In this document: positions 1-10,948 of the stretch, one piece after another
How the letters are laid out: each line of letters starts with the position of its first letter
How positions within the stretch are numbered: the stretch's first letter is position 1
DNA from: Chlamydoabsidia padenii
Taxonomy: Eukaryota; Mucoromycota; Mucoromycetes; Mucorales; Cunninghamellaceae
Assembly (NCBI GenBank): GCA_025330725.1
Contig: JAIWND010000063.1
Location: 1-64,000, forward strand
Length of the DNA stretch: 64,000 bases
Direction: 5' to 3'
Program-made: the position numbers and the translations under genes
The notes under the pieces: generated by a model
Databases searched by the model: none
Told to the model about the DNA's origin: nothing
What the model saw: only the letters and a program-made list of their open reading frames with translations

Positions 1-1
1 T

Positions 2-2280
2 ATTGGTGCCTTTTTGTGTGAATACGTGACAAGAATCATATCCAGGATAAAGGATCAACCGGGAATATGGGATAATGGTGATGCGTTGAAATGTATGCTG
101 GCTCGACTACCGGAATCCATCTGGGGTGTGGAAATCGATCCATTCGCATACAAGCTGGGTAAACTCAACATTATGGTACATATGTATCCTCTGTATCAAC
201 AATGCCGTGCTCTCAATACTTGTCTGGAAGGTTTCTCTATCAATCGACTGGCTCTGTTTCGGAACGATACTTTACGTCTGGATTTGGACGCTAATCCGTA
301 CACGACCAAGGACAGGATATGGGAACAACAGCAATTGCTTCGTCTACGTGATCCGTCTCGTCTTGTTTTTGACTATATTGTCACCAATCCTCCTTACATG
401 ATTCGAAAGACAGGCTTCTTGACGGATCCGGATAAGGCATTGTATGATGATCGATACTTGGGGGGTAAAGGGACTCAAGCTTACATGTATTTTTTATGGT
501 TTTGTCTCCAACGTTGTGATCCTGTGTCTGGTCAACTTTGCTTCATTACTCCAAGTCAATGGACTGTATTGGAATTTGCTGGTAACCTAAGGTAAGGTAA
601 AGAAACAGAGCTTGTTACAACAGTATTACTAATGTATTCTTTTCAAATAGAAAATGGATTTGGGAAAACTGTCGATTGTTGGATCTTTTCCAATTCGAAC
701 CCTACAAGGTGTGGCATAAGGTGCAGACTGATTCACTCATCTTTCGACTTTGCAAACGACAACACAAGGATAATACAGACCAAAAGACAACATCATCATA
801 TCACCAAGCAATGTTTTTACGACATTTATCAAGAAAAGCAACCCTGGTGGACATTCTCGATGCCTACCAGCAATTCGACCGACACCAATTGGAAACCCAG
901 GACCCACTCATTAAATACAAGTTTACACCTACCGACGATATCCACCTCCTCTCCACCACCATGAATGGCTCATTCGCCTACCTCTCACCCACATCAGCCG
1001 TCTCTGACCAATTGATGGACCTGACACGCGGTTATCCTAGTTTATGCGATGATAATCACGCCCCCCTGATCTGGCATCGGGGTCCCAACACCAACCCGGT
1101 ATATGCACTGGTGGTACGAACACAATGGGCTCTACACACATTTGGCAAGGCATGTTGTGACCAGTGGCTACGACCTGTCTTTTATTGGAACGGTAAATCC
1201 TCTTCACGACAAGACGTAACGAACGAATGCAAGGAAATACGGTTTTGGGCTCATCGGGACTCACAGCGACTGACAAGAAAGGAAAACTCACCAGCGGAAG
1301 CCTATGTACCTTTTGATGGTAAAGAACAAGACTTTTATTCCATGATTTTGGTGGATAAGGAGGGGGCGGCCACACTGGACAAGACATCACCGTTATATCA
1401 TTACCTTGTTGAAGCGCGTCGTCAGCTGCAGCCAGGACAAACCGACAAGGAACTAGCGTGGTGTCATTACAACAAGTGCGGGGTCCACGTGCCTGTCAAA
1501 CTCGTCCATCCTATCAACTTTGGGTATTTCAGTCGCACACAACCTCGACAACGGTTTTTTATGGATCGACAACAACGATGCGTGACAAATCAATGCATGT
1601 ATTTCACCATCAAGCCTCACCAACTCTACAACAACGATGAAAATCCTGCCCCTTTGACACTAGCATGGGAAAACTATTTTTTGGGCATCCTCAACTCTAG
1701 CACCCTCCAATTCTTTATCCGGGCGCATTGTGGCTATGATCAACAGGGCCGGACACGATTCTTTGGGAAACATATGGCCAAGATTCCTCATGCGGCACCC
1801 ACGCCTTGTCAAGTAGATCTGATGGATGGGTACATTCAACACCTCGTATCGGCACGCTCACTTGTGTATGCCATGATACGCCATGTTGACCACACACTGG
1901 GACCTTTACGCTCGATCATGGATAAAGTCAGAAACTGTACGTGGGATGTGGCACCTGCGGATCGACAATTATTGGATCAAGCTCGCCATTTTACACCTCC
2001 AGAACAAGATGGGGACATGTCAAGATTGGTACAACAAGGCGGTGGCCCTCTGGCTGATCAAATGATCCGGTTACTGATCGTCCAATCCTTGTTACAATAT
2101 GCGGTGGACCAATTGGCGTATCAAGTGTATGCTATTCCTCCTGATCTTCAATCCCAGCTTGAGCAGGAACTCGGGCTGTCTTTGACTCTCCAATGGCAAA
2201 TCTATCAACATCTTTTACATGGTCGGGCTATTGTGGATGTGGTCAAGCAAATCTTGATAGGTGAAATGGTCATTGGATAA
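2..2280 (+). CDS. N6-adenine DNA methyltransferase, type IIG/Eco57I-like (5' partial)
   Basis: The protein probably transfers methyl from S-adenosylmethionine to adenine N6 in DNA. The frame is already open at base 2, so the start lies outside the window. The first visible residues (IGAFLCEYV) fit the end of the SAM-binding motif I. The catalytic NPPY motif is encoded at 385-396 (context DYIVTNPPYMIR). Two exons are visible, 2-591 and 651-2280, with a 59-nt intron that has a TACTAAT branch site; the AG|A codon is split across it. Exon 2 (about 540 residues) resembles the target-recognition and C-terminal part of type IIG enzymes, with YFLGILNSS and FGKHMAKIP. No nuclease motif is visible, but the N-terminus is missing. 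The fold and the NPPY motif are known from bacterial enzymes; the intron shows it is a resident eukaryotic gene. The family is confident; substrate and activity are inferred. Confidence 0.82.
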
Positions 2281-2311
2281 TCCTCTACATATATGTACAA
2301 TTTAAATCTTG

Positions 2312-2313
2312 TA

Positions 2314-2340
<27 letters not shown>
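2312..2340. repeat. (ATT)n microsatellite
   Basis: About nine to ten ATT units lie directly behind the stop of the methyltransferase gene, in its 3' untranslated region. The rest of the spacer up to 2543 is AT-rich and holds AATAAA-like signals for the two convergent genes, for example CAATAAAC near 2385. Confidence 0.85.
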
Positions 2341-2344
<4 letters not shown>

Positions 2345-2543
2345 TACTCTTAATATCTTTATCTCATGTTTTAATAGTTGTCAATCAATAAACCCCCCCC
2401 TCCTGTATATTCCCATCATTGTGTATCATATGTCATTACAACTCGTGATCAAGACAGAGAAGGTGGCAGGCAACAATAACTTTATTTATAATAATATAGG
2501 GGGAATGTGTGTTATAATACAGTATGGGGATGGGGGAATAAAT

Positions 2544-3362
2544 CTACACTAGTACAAAGTCCAAGAATTCATGTATACTAATTGCCACTTGTTCGACAAC
2601 AAGATAACCACAATTGGGAGATTCTACCACCGGCCAGAATCGTGGGGTAGGATATCCTATAGGCAATTGATCCGAGTAATTCCAAGGCACAGGCGGTCGA
2701 GGAGGAAATAGCCGTTCAGGGATCGTCAGGGTCGAGTCTTGATTCTTGTCCAAACGAAGCGCACAACACCCATCCACTATCACTGTCCCATCCCTCCTTG
2801 GTGCTCCCGTTGTGGGAGTCATCATCGCCGTCCTATTATCCTTCATCGACACCATGGTGATAGGTAACAGGCCACAAATAGATACCACTTGATTCCGAAT
2901 ATCACACAAGGACGCCACGATTTTTTCCTTGTACCGAGGTCGATTACTTCGTAGTGTGAGTTTGCCATGAGAAACATAAAATGCCTTGACTTCAAAATAA
3001 TACTGTGTCGACCGGAAATCAGGGGCCAACCAGATCAATCGTCGGTCCACGTCCATGTGTTTAAAAAAGAGAGGAATGGACGATTCATTGCTGCGTTCGG
3101 TGCTGCCTTGATATTGACGGGCCAAAGGAGGTGCAAGATTGTTCAAAGAGTTGCGTGGTGTATAGCTGGCAGTGGCGAATTCTCTCCAGTTTGTCGAGAC
3201 CAGTTTGAAGAGAGATTCTTCTTGTGTGTTGTACTTGAGTTTTAACATTAACCCATTGTCGACCAAAGACTGAGGAAGAATGTGATAGAGCATGGCATAG
3301 TCAGAGTAAGCTACATGAGAAAGAACTTGATAAACAAGTTCCAAAGGAAGTAGATGGAGCAT
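2544..3362 (-). CDS. F-box-like protein
   Basis: Single-exon gene of 272 residues. The start at 3362 was chosen because the F-box-like motif begins there (LHLLPLELVYQVLSHVAYSD, residues 2-21); the upstream in-frame extension is low-complexity and looks untranslated. F-box proteins recruit substrates to SCF ubiquitin ligases through Skp1. The rest is a beta-rich region without a recognised repeat (no WD, Kelch or LRR is obvious), so no substrate can be suggested. The gene converges on the methyltransferase gene. A copy of the recurring CGGGATTTSAA element lies about 103-113 bp upstream of the ATG. Alternative: an F-box-type N-terminus on an otherwise unknown protein; the motif is short. Confidence 0.6.
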   Translation of the reverse strand: MLHLLPLELVYQVLSHVAYSDYAMLYHILPQSLVDNGLMLKLKYNTQEESLFKLVSTNWREFATASYTPRNSLNNLAPPLARQYQGSTERSNESSIPLFFKHMDVDRRLIWLAPDFRSTQYYFEVKAFYVSHGKLTLRSNRPRYKEKIVASLCDIRNQVVSICGLLPITMVSMKDNRTAMMTPTTGAPRRDGTVIVDGCCALRLDKNQDSTLTIPERLFPPRPPVPWNYSDQLPIGYPTPRFWPVVESPNCGYLVVEQVAISIHEFLDFVLV

Positions 3363-3464
3363 TCCAGCAAGTTGTTGAAGAAACACAGAGAAGAGAGAGA
3401 GAGAGAGAGTTATTTCATTTTCTTCCAAGGGTGGAAAGAAAGAAAAAATATGCAGTCGGGAGAA

Positions 3465-3475
3465 TTGAAATCCCG
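3465..3475 (-). promoter_or_regulatory. CGGGATTTSAA element, copy 1
   Basis: Exact match, read TTGAAATCCCG on the + strand. It sits about 105 bp upstream of the F-box-like gene. It belongs to the recurring intergenic element described in the findings. Function unknown. Confidence 0.55.
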
Positions 3476-3479
3476 CTCT

Positions 3480-4377
3480 CCACATGATCTTCTTTTGGGG
3501 AGGAGGTTGCCTCTCCATTGCGTTTCAAATCAACCCGAAACTTCAAGTAAGAGACTTGATATACAATAGTATGAACCACTTTGTGTCATAGGTTAATATA
3601 GAGGTTGTTATCTAATGAAGACGTACTTTTTATTTAGTGAAGACGGACAAAGCTGTTTTTAAAAAAAAAGGGGGGGGGATCCATGAAGATAGGGGTAATC
3701 CTCCAAGGGTCCATGCGCATTGTCATCCTGTCGGGGTAAAGCTCTAACCGGGCTAATAACACCCTCTACACAAACCCGACAAAGCATGTTATGCATGATT
3801 GGTTCAAGAACTTCCTGTATATTCTGTGCAATGGAGGGAGATAACGAAAGGGTATATCCGATCTACCTTTACCTATGAAAAACCTTTTTATTTCGCACGT
3901 GAGGTACGGCGTTTGAATAGATGTGACCAAATCTGCCCCTTTTATCCATACTGGGGATTCATTTGATCGAACATGATGCCAAAACAGAGAAACAGCACCC
4001 TTCATTCGTATGACACTTTTTAATTGGAATGAATCAACCAGGTTGGTGTCAATGACTATACAAATAGGTTCCTTTATTGAGACTACATAATAATAGAATT
4101 AAATTTCGTTTTTAGGTTTTGATCATGACAGAACAAAAAAAAAAGGGGGCGGATCCCAAAAAAGGAGCCGGGAATTTAAAGTGGAACACCGACACAATGC
4201 ATCAAGGTAAGACAATTATTATCATGTATTACTTTGCGTTCATACCCGATGATCACCATTCAGATATCAGGCGTGGTCGTAATCTCTGGCTCCTAATCAC
4301 TGCTTTAATTAAATTACCAATCTAATCCTTTCCTACCACTTTTTTCTTTTTTAAGAGCGCATACAATTGGAGATTTC
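3480..4377. other. Spacer with one exon-like fragment
   Basis: This is the intergenic region between the F-box-like gene and RNase T2. At 4125-4205 there is a short ATG-led open stretch (MTEQKKKGADPKKGAG...) followed by a good splice donor (GTAAGAC). No continuation was found downstream, so it may be a relic of a gene or transposon. Homopolymer runs lie at 3661-3678. Otherwise nothing supportable. Confidence 0.4.
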
Positions 4378-4384
4378 TATATAA
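4378..4384 (+). promoter_or_regulatory. TATA box of RNase T2 gene
   Basis: TATATAA lies 66 bp upstream of the RNase T2 ATG. It is followed by a 25-nt T run and a pyrimidine-rich leader, typical of a strong fungal promoter. Confidence 0.55.
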
Positions 4385-4449
4385 ACTGGCCATTCACGTC
4401 TTTTTTTTTTTTTTTTTTTTTTTTTATCAATCTTCATTCCATTCATATC

Positions 4450-5385
4450 ATGAAGTTGCCTTTAGCTGTTATTTCCATTCTGTCTCTGGCTAGTGCTCTG
4501 CCCACTTTGTCGCACACAAAAGAAGCTGCTTCGTGTCCTGGTAAAATAGTGATATTACTAAATCATCAAAGAGATTGACATGTCATCTTTTTTCCATTAG
4601 TCAATACACTTTCATGTTCTAGCACCGCCGGTGGATCATGCTGCTCACCCACAAATGGATTACTTCTTTTGGTTCAACAATGGGTTCAGAACTATGGACC
4701 TGATGACTCCTTCACGCTTCATGGACTTTGGTAAGAGGAAATTTTCTTCTTTATCTCGTTCTCACTCATTTCTTTTTTTTTTTTTTTTAAAAAAAAAAAA
4801 AGGCCTGATACATGCTCCGGTGGTCAAACCGGCAACAGTGGATGTGATTCATCTCGTCAATACACCAACTTGGATAGTATCCTCGAAGGCAATGACACCT
4901 TATACAGTGATATGAAGACATACTGGCCTAGTTATAAAGGTGTTTCAAACAATATCGATTTTTGGAGCCATGAATGGGACAAGCATGGTAAAAGAAAAAG
5001 AAAAGAATTCCCCCTCCCCTTGGATTGACTCTTTCTTTTTCTAGGCACTTGCGTGAGTACCTTGGCTCCCAAATGCTATTCTAACTATCAACAATACCAA
5101 GATGTTTATGATTACTTTGGAAAAGCGCTTGAACTTCGTCAAAAGTATGATTTATACTCGATCCTTAATGATGCAGGTATTACTCCTGGCGACTCGTACT
5201 CTGCTGATGATTTTATATCGGCGATTCAATCTGCTCTGGGTGTTCAAGTCAAAGTAACATGTTCTGGTGATGACTTGGAAGAAGTATGGCTCTATTTCCA
5301 TGTCAAGAATGGTGATCAATATGTACCCACTGATAGTGTCGACTCGTCCACTTGCTCTGGCACCATTAATTACCCCACAAAATAA
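4450..5385 (+). CDS. Secreted ribonuclease T2 (RNase Rh-like)
   Basis: Extracellular or vacuolar endoribonuclease that cleaves single-stranded RNA through 2',3'-cyclic phosphates. Four exons (4450-4540, 4601-4730, 4803-4987, 5045-5385) give 248 residues, a normal length for the family. Residues 1-17 form a signal peptide ([17 protein letters not shown]). The two active-site signatures are present: CAS I FTLHGLWPD with His71, and [17 protein letters not shown] with Glu131 and His135. Many cysteines (CSS..GGSCCSP, KCYSN, TCSG) fit the disulfides of fungal T2 enzymes. The catalytic motifs are each split by an intron (inside HGL-W and KH-G), which supports the exon model. A TATA box precedes it. 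Family assignment is very secure. Confidence 0.95.
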
Positions 5386-5429
5386 GCTTTGTAGCTTATG
5401 ACTGCATAATACTTTTTTTATTGGTCTTT

Positions 5430-5440
5430 TTCAAATCCCG
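5430..5440 (+). promoter_or_regulatory. CGGGATTTSAA element, copy 2
   Basis: Exact match, read TTCAAATCCCG on +. It lies 45 bp behind the RNase T2 stop and 45 bp before the ATG of the decayed gene at 5485, so it may be the promoter element of that lost gene. Confidence 0.5.
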
Positions 5441-5484
5441 CTTAAGAGATTAAATAAACAGCCATTTTTTGCTACATTTTAATC

Positions 5485-6060
5485 ATGTCTTTGTCCTTGA
5501 CATCTCAATCTCTTCGCGTTCGACCTGATTATATAGAGGAGGATGTAAACATTAACTTGGCCAACAATGAAGAATACGATGATTGATTCACCACCGTCGC
5601 GTCCAACCAAACTGTCTACTTGTACCAAGACACCTATAAACTAAAACGATGAAACCTGGACGCCCTATAACAACAATGTAGTATTTGTGTGATCATGCTG
5701 GGGCACCCGAAAAGAAGAAATCCAAGACGCCGGAAAACAAACGAAGAAAAACGGTGAAAGTGGGGTGTACCATCAACATCACAAAGTATACTTATGAAAA
5801 TGATAAAGTGAAGGCTATTAACAAGAATCATGACCCTTGCGAAATTGAAGACATGGCCAGCTCTCACTTTCCTCTCGACATACCTGCCAGTCCATGACAA
5901 ACTTTGGTCATTACTGCTACTTGTACACCATTGTTGTCCGCTCGCCTTCATGCTAATCTCCAGCGAAATCATTCCGAACCTGGTCAAGTGGCTTGACCGA
6001 TTACTCGAACAGCAACAACTACTATTGGATACTCAACAACAATAATTGCAGGAACATCAA
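5485..6060 (+). pseudogene. Decayed FAR1/MULE-like (transposase-related) gene
   Basis: An ATG at 5485 opens a 34-codon reading frame (MSLSLTSQSLRVRPDYIEED...) that ends in TGA. Further coding-like pieces follow in shifting frames. The clearest, at 5685-5897, encodes EKKKSKTPENKRRKTVKVGC followed by a stretch with NHDPC and EDMASSHFPLDI. The Cys...His-x-Asp-Pro pattern resembles the FAR1/WRKY-GCM1-type zinc finger of MULE-family transposases and their relatives. A glutamine-rich tail follows near 6000-6045. No uninterrupted frame or convincing splice set restores it, so it is treated as a relic. The family name is tentative. Confidence 0.4.
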
Positions 6061-6721
6061 CCAGAAGAACAGCCGTACCCTCTACTTGATATTCACGATC
6101 TAGGAAAATTATACATAGTTGAATCAGCAACGTGGATTTCTTGGATGCCCTTCGAATCATACCAACACCACCTTGAATAAAATGAAGACAACGTACACCA
6201 GAAACGAAAGGATGGAGCCATTTGGACTACCGGCGTGAAACGAAATGGGTTGCTTCAAACATATCACGATTAAAATGGTCCCAAAAGCTATCCCGTTTGG
6301 TGAAAAATCAATTTATATGGAACATGATAGTGAACTCATTCGATTGATAACTTTTTACATCCAAAACAGCAGCTGACGCGGTCGGTCCCTCCTCTTCATC
6401 ACCACCTAAAACTGGGACTAGAACTGATCGATCACCGCCACCATCCCACGGATTAATCTCGTCCTCATCAAGGGGCGTGTTTGAGTTTCCTGAACCAACA
6501 ACATATTAACAAACAATCTCTCTTGTGGCTCCAGATGTACAGGCGAAGGAAAGGCAACGAACGACGACATCTCGACCCGAAAAAGACGACGACGACGGCA
6601 GAGATTATAATCTTTTTACTATATAGCTACTATTATTGTTAGATATTACTATTATTACTTCTATGTATATATATTATAATAAAGGGTCTTTTATAACATC
6701 ATTGTATACATTGAAGGGACG
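6061..6721. other. Gene-free accessory spacer
   Basis: No supportable gene. The DNA has a moderate base composition up to about 6600 (possibly more relic coding sequence with stops in every frame), then becomes AT-rich with AATAAA near 6680. Confidence 0.4.
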
Positions 6722-7965
6722 TACATCCCAAAATCGCTATAGGTAATTAAGGCCCTACAAAGGCTTTTGATGTGCTTTAGGGAACATTGGACACTCCCCT
6801 ATTTATTTTACTTTTGTATAAAAGTCCTATATATTTTCACATTTTATATATGCATATTATATAGAAGCCCTATTCCAGCTTTAACACAGCTGTATTATAT
6901 AAAGCCCCTATTCCACACTAATAAATCTTCGTCAGTCATATATAAACATCTTTTATTTATCACTAAACTATACTATCAACTAAACTATAATATCTAACTA
7001 GTCCGATAACACAAGTCGACATTATACAAAAAAAAAAAAAAACCCCACCCCCGGAATGTTCCTGTTGTTGTTGGTTGATGACATAGTCCCTGACAGTGGT
7101 AACTGCCCGATCCCAGTTGATCCTTGATGCTATCTATCTTGCCGGTGGATGGTTTTGGAGACATTCTTGGTGTAATAGACGAGACGGGTTGACACCTTGT
7201 TCACTGAATTGACCTTGCGAGCCTTCACCCGATGATAAAGACACCATATTCTTGAGTTTGAGAGTGACCTATAACAGAGGTGCATCACAATCATTAGTTC
7301 GTCTTTTCACCCTTATCATCTTCATGTTACTTACTAATAGAAGGGTTGTTGATCTGATGAAGAGCTAATTCCAAAGTCCCGCCATGAGTTTTGCATAAGC
7401 ACGGATGAGCGTTCCACAAAAAAAAAAAGTTATCAGTTAGTAGTTCCAACGATCGTTCATTATTTTGATACTTTGCATGCAGTAAGATGTTGTTCCTTGG
7501 TCGAGTTTCGATGGACGACAAGGTTTTACATGTCGAGAAATATCTTGATGGTAGATCGTTTCCTTGATTATTGTTGTAAGGTACTACACAGCATCGACAA
7601 GTTAAAAACCGGCTGTAAATGGTGTTTCTATTTACCTTTTGCCAGTCGTTTCAGAGTTGTTTAAACCAGTATACGACAAGTTTCTTCCTTCACATGGTCC
7701 ACAAGTTCTTCAGAGTTTTTCGGAAATGCATCCACAGTGTGCATGTATAAAGTGGCGCTGTCATTGAGTGGGACCAGATGACTTGGTTCAACCAATGTTG
7801 GCAATTGAGTGATGTTGCTGGTCAATGATAATATTAGTGTGCTATGTATATGAGTAAAACATTGTGTTTGTTAACTTACGCATATTGGTCACCCACAGGT
7901 CACTGAGGAGTAAGAGCTTCAAAGATGTCATGAGCTTCCTCTTCGGATTCGTCACCAATAAGGTG
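6722..7965. repeat. 1.25 kb dispersed direct repeat, copy A
   Basis: This copy is near-identical to 13822-15100 in the same orientation; the copies differ by scattered substitutions and small indels. Read on the minus strand it carries exon-like pieces with intact splice signals. One encodes TNPKRKLMTSLKLLLLSDLW, another LVEPSHLVPLNDSATLYMHT followed by VDAFPKNSEELVDHVKEETC, and a third carries SSVLMQNSWRDFG. So the repeat probably derives from a spliced gene or gene-carrying element. I could not identify the protein, and frames break between pieces. No terminal repeats or target-site duplication were established. Confidence 0.8.
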
Positions 7966-8319
7966 TTGGGGAGGGTGTAGGAGTTTGTGGTCAAGGGCGC
8001 CAGGAAGTCTATGAATTGCGTTATGTTTTAAATCTTAGGACTATCTAAAGTAAACTAGAATTGTAGATGAGTAGCAACAAGAACAAATTGTTTATACTTG
8101 CCAAGTCTTTTTACTTTTTTTACCTTTTCTTTCGGCATTATTGTCAGCCTAGTTTAATCAAGTAGAGTGAAGAAGAAGAGAAACACGAAAGGGATTTTCA
8201 AACCAAAATTCAGACAGCGCCTTTTTTTTTTTTGATTAAAAAAGACGGGATTCAAGCTTTTTTTTTCTTTTCATCTTTCAACTCGACTAACCAGCGACCA
8301 ATGATCATCACGAACGGCA

Positions 8320-8445
8320 TCACCACTATCAGCTAAAGTCATCAAAGGGAACGAAGCGAAACGACAAGCTGGTACTACAACTGCTAAAATGTGATAAACG
8401 TTCTTTGAACCAGTTAGTGCAACTTGAAGGTAAGAACCCTCCCCT

Positions 8446-8482
<37 letters not shown>

Positions 8483-8874
8483 GACTGTTTTATTTCTGTT
8501 TAATAGGTATAGGTTTACGACTCGCTCAATCTTACAGGCAACAACGGAGGGAAAGAGGGATATTAACATATTCATGCGATGCACTCAACACAGTGACAAC
8601 TAATGCAGCCATGTTAGCAAGTGGGGGACAAAGATGGCGGTGGGTCTACTCTCTGCAACAATATCATCAAAAGGTAATTGAATAGGGTGAAACAGGACAG
8701 GATATCGTGCCTTGAAGCAAAAAAGTAGACACCGACCATCCTTCTTCATTTACGACATTGACTCTTTGATCCGGCCTGCGTTTGTGCTGCCGCAATTTGA
8801 AGCGATGCTACCAAACAAGACTTACGGATACTACCATGTGAACTATGGCGCCACCTTTGACACTAGGAAGGACG
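8320..8874 (+). pseudogene. Exon-like fragments of an unidentified gene
   Basis: Three coding-like blocks are separated by plausible introns. The first, about 8331-8418, encodes KGTKRNDKLVLQLLKCDKRS and ends at GTAAG. The second, about 8512-8671, encodes QRRERGILTYSCDALNTVTT and ends at GTAAT. The third, about 8721-8874, encodes RPSFFIYDIDSLIRPAFVLP and ends at GTGAG. A long T run fills the first intron. No start or continuation is found; 8880-9230 is AT-rich and empty. Either a truncated gene or a transposon relic. Family unknown. Confidence 0.35.
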
Positions 8875-8879
8875 GTGAG

Positions 8880-9230
8880 CACATATAACCTTTTTGGAAC
8901 CAATGAATAGTTTAGATGTAGTATAGTATACCCATAGTTTTTATATCATATCAGTAAAATCAAACACTTTTAAAATAAAAACTCTACTTGTCATATTACA
9001 TTCGACTTTGATATTTGATCGCATAAAACCTCTATTTATATAAAACACCTAAATGTAGACCTGTTTCATTAGATTTGTACATAAAAAATTCATATAATAC
9101 ATAAGACTATAAATTTATATAGTTTAACTATGATAGCTTCAATAGCCTATCATTAGCCCTTTAGCCTATTTAGTGCCTAATGATAGGAATCTGACTATGA
9201 GATGACGGATGGTAGGTTACAGTGAGTTTA
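8880..9230. other. AT-rich gene-free spacer
   Basis: Strongly AT-rich with no open frame of note. It contains two short near-repeats of GCCTATTTAG/GCCTAATGAT near 9150-9185. Nothing else is supportable. Confidence 0.4.
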
Positions 9231-9439
9231 ATCCATATCAACCTGACACGTTAAGGAGAGTACTATCACCACCCAGGGTAAAGCCAAATAAAGTAAAAAG
9301 TAAAAAGATAAAAGGAAGACAAACAATAAGATAATTTTATTAAAGATAAGATTGTAGTGAAGAGGATAACATATATAGAGTTGGTATTGGATGTAGTTGT
9401 GTTTATGTGTTTTTGTGATGTTTTGTTCACTTTTCTTGT

Positions 9440-10060
9440 AGCAGCATGGTATATAAAGAGCCATTTTATAGGATGTAGTTGTGTTTATGTGTTTTTGTGA
9501 TGTTTTTGTTCGCTTTTCTTTTATCAGCAGGGTATATAAAGGAGCCATGGTATATGGTGTAGTGGCATTTTTGTATTATTGTATTATTGTTTGTTGGTGA
9601 TGTTTTTGTTCGTCTTCCTTTGACAGCAGGGTATATAAGAGAGCCATGGTATAAAATGTAGTGGTGTTTTGTCTTGTGGCAGCAGAGTATAGAAAGGAGC
9701 CATGGTATAGGATGTAGTGGTGTTTTTGTCTTGTGGCAGCAGAGTGTCGAAGAGGCCATGGTATAGAATGCAGTGGTGTTTTGTCTTGTGGCAGCAGAGT
9801 ATAGAAAGGAGCCATGGTATAGGATGTAGTGGTGTTTTTGTCTTGTGGCAGCAGAGTGTCGAAGAGGCCATGGTATAGGATGCAGTGGTGTTTGTCTTGT
9901 GGCAGCAGGGTATATAAGAGAGCCATGGTTTAGGATGTCGTGATGTTTTGTCTAGTGGCAGTAGATTATAGAAAGGAGCCATGGTATAGAATGTAGTGGT
10001 GTTTTGTCTTGTGGCAGTAGATTATAGAAAGGAGCCATGGTATAGGATGCAGTGGTGTTT
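9440..10060. repeat. 56-bp minisatellite
   Basis: Tandem copies of a unit built around GAGCCATGGTATAG...TGTAGTGGTGTTTTGTC and TGTGGCAGCAGAGTATAG. The CATGG anchor recurs at about 9645, 9701, 9757, 9813, 9869, 9924, 9980 and 10036, giving a period of 56 (once 55). Two more diverged, longer units lie to the left (about 9465 and 9546). The long minus-strand frames here (YHGSF... repeats) are a consequence of the repeat, and since 56 is not a multiple of 3 they are unlikely to be coding. Confidence 0.9.
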
Positions 10061-10217
10061 TGTGTTGTTTTTGTGTTGTTTTTTGTTGTTTTTTGTTGTT
10101 TTTTGTTGTTTTGGTGTTGTTGTGTTGATTGAAAGTAAAATAATGAATAAAAAGAATATAAAATACACTAATGAAATAAAAATAAAAAAGATAAAATATA
10201 TGGTTACTGAAGGTACT

Positions 10218-10445
10218 GATTGTTTTTTTTTTTTTTTTTTTTTGCTTTTTTTTTTTTTTTTGCTTTTTTTGCTTTTTTTGCTTTTTTTGCTTTTTTTTTT
10301 TAGTAACAACAATGGTATATAAAGAGGTAGAGGATAAAAAAAGATAATATATATAATTAAAGAAGGACTGATGATTTTTATTTTTCTTGTTTTTTTTTTT
10401 TTTGTTTTTTGTTTTTTTGTTTTTTTTGTTTTTTTGTTTTTTCTG
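10218..10445. repeat. T-rich low-complexity block with T7GC units
   Basis: Long T runs are interrupted by regularly spaced GC dinucleotides (TTTTTTTGC repeated) at 10221-10301. A second T/G-interrupted block lies at 10382-10441. Preceding DNA (10060-10110) has TTTTGTTGTT repeats. No gene is supported between 10061 and 10555. Confidence 0.8.
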
Positions 10446-10556
10446 GTATCATCATAAGTATATAAAGAGATAAGTATAATAAAAAGATAGGTATAATAAA
10501 AGGATAAGTATAAAAAAAGGGTATCAACACAACAACACCAAAGGAAGACCGCGGCT

Positions 10557-10817
10557 TTGACCATACGAGCACCTGAAGGACCAGGACATCCACCCCCCAT
10601 TCTAGCGGGTCAAGAGATCCACCTTATATCGCCTACCCCCTCGTCATTAATATTTCCTGGTTCCCGCACCCCCACGACTTCCACCCCCAGCATCCTCCCT
10701 CCGGCCCCAACAAGACTTCCCGCCCCCATCGTCTTACCTACTTCAACCTACCATCAAAGTCTACCTGCGCAAACTTTGTTACCTTCACATCAATCGGATT
10801 GTATATTCTACCAGTAG
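10557..10817 (+). other. Proline-rich open frame, uncertain
   Basis: An 86-codon open stretch rich in Pro, Ser and Thr (for example SRTPTTSTPSILPPAPTRLP). It has a base composition clearly richer in C than its AT-rich surroundings, which is why it stands out. No start context, domain or partner exon was found. It overlaps minus-strand exon-like sequence. It may be a fragment captured by the accessory block. Confidence 0.25.
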
Positions 10818-10907
10818 GAAGAGCTTGATAGCGGCGTTATAAAAGTTTCCATTTGGCAGAGCAACAAGTGAATCCATCCATTTCCAACGAGAGAAGCTAT
10901 TTGTCCC

Positions 10908-10948
10908 CCCCCTCCTCCTCTTATCCAAGGTTGAAGAGGAGGAGGGGG
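10908..10948. repeat. Perfect 15-bp inverted repeat (hairpin)
   Basis: Left arm 10908-10922 (CCCCCTCCTCCTCTT), an 11-nt loop, right arm 10934-10948 (AAGAGGAGGAGGGGG). The arms are perfectly complementary and are polypyrimidine/polypurine. Confidence 0.85.

Noticed and set aside
5634..5987. 117-codon minus-strand frame
   Set aside because: It is opposite to the better supported plus-strand zinc-finger-like relic and shows no domain or splice partner.
9466..9982. Long minus-strand frames made of repeated YHGSF-like peptides
   Set aside because: They arise from the 56-bp minisatellite; the period is not a multiple of three and no start, domain or splice pattern supports translation.
9440..10060. 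CRISPR-like periodic repeat
   Set aside because: The whole 56-bp unit is conserved, so there are no unique spacers, and no cas genes exist in this eukaryotic window.
10022..10600. Lys/Thr-rich minus-strand frame
   Set aside because: Produced by T-rich low-complexity DNA; composition is not protein-like.
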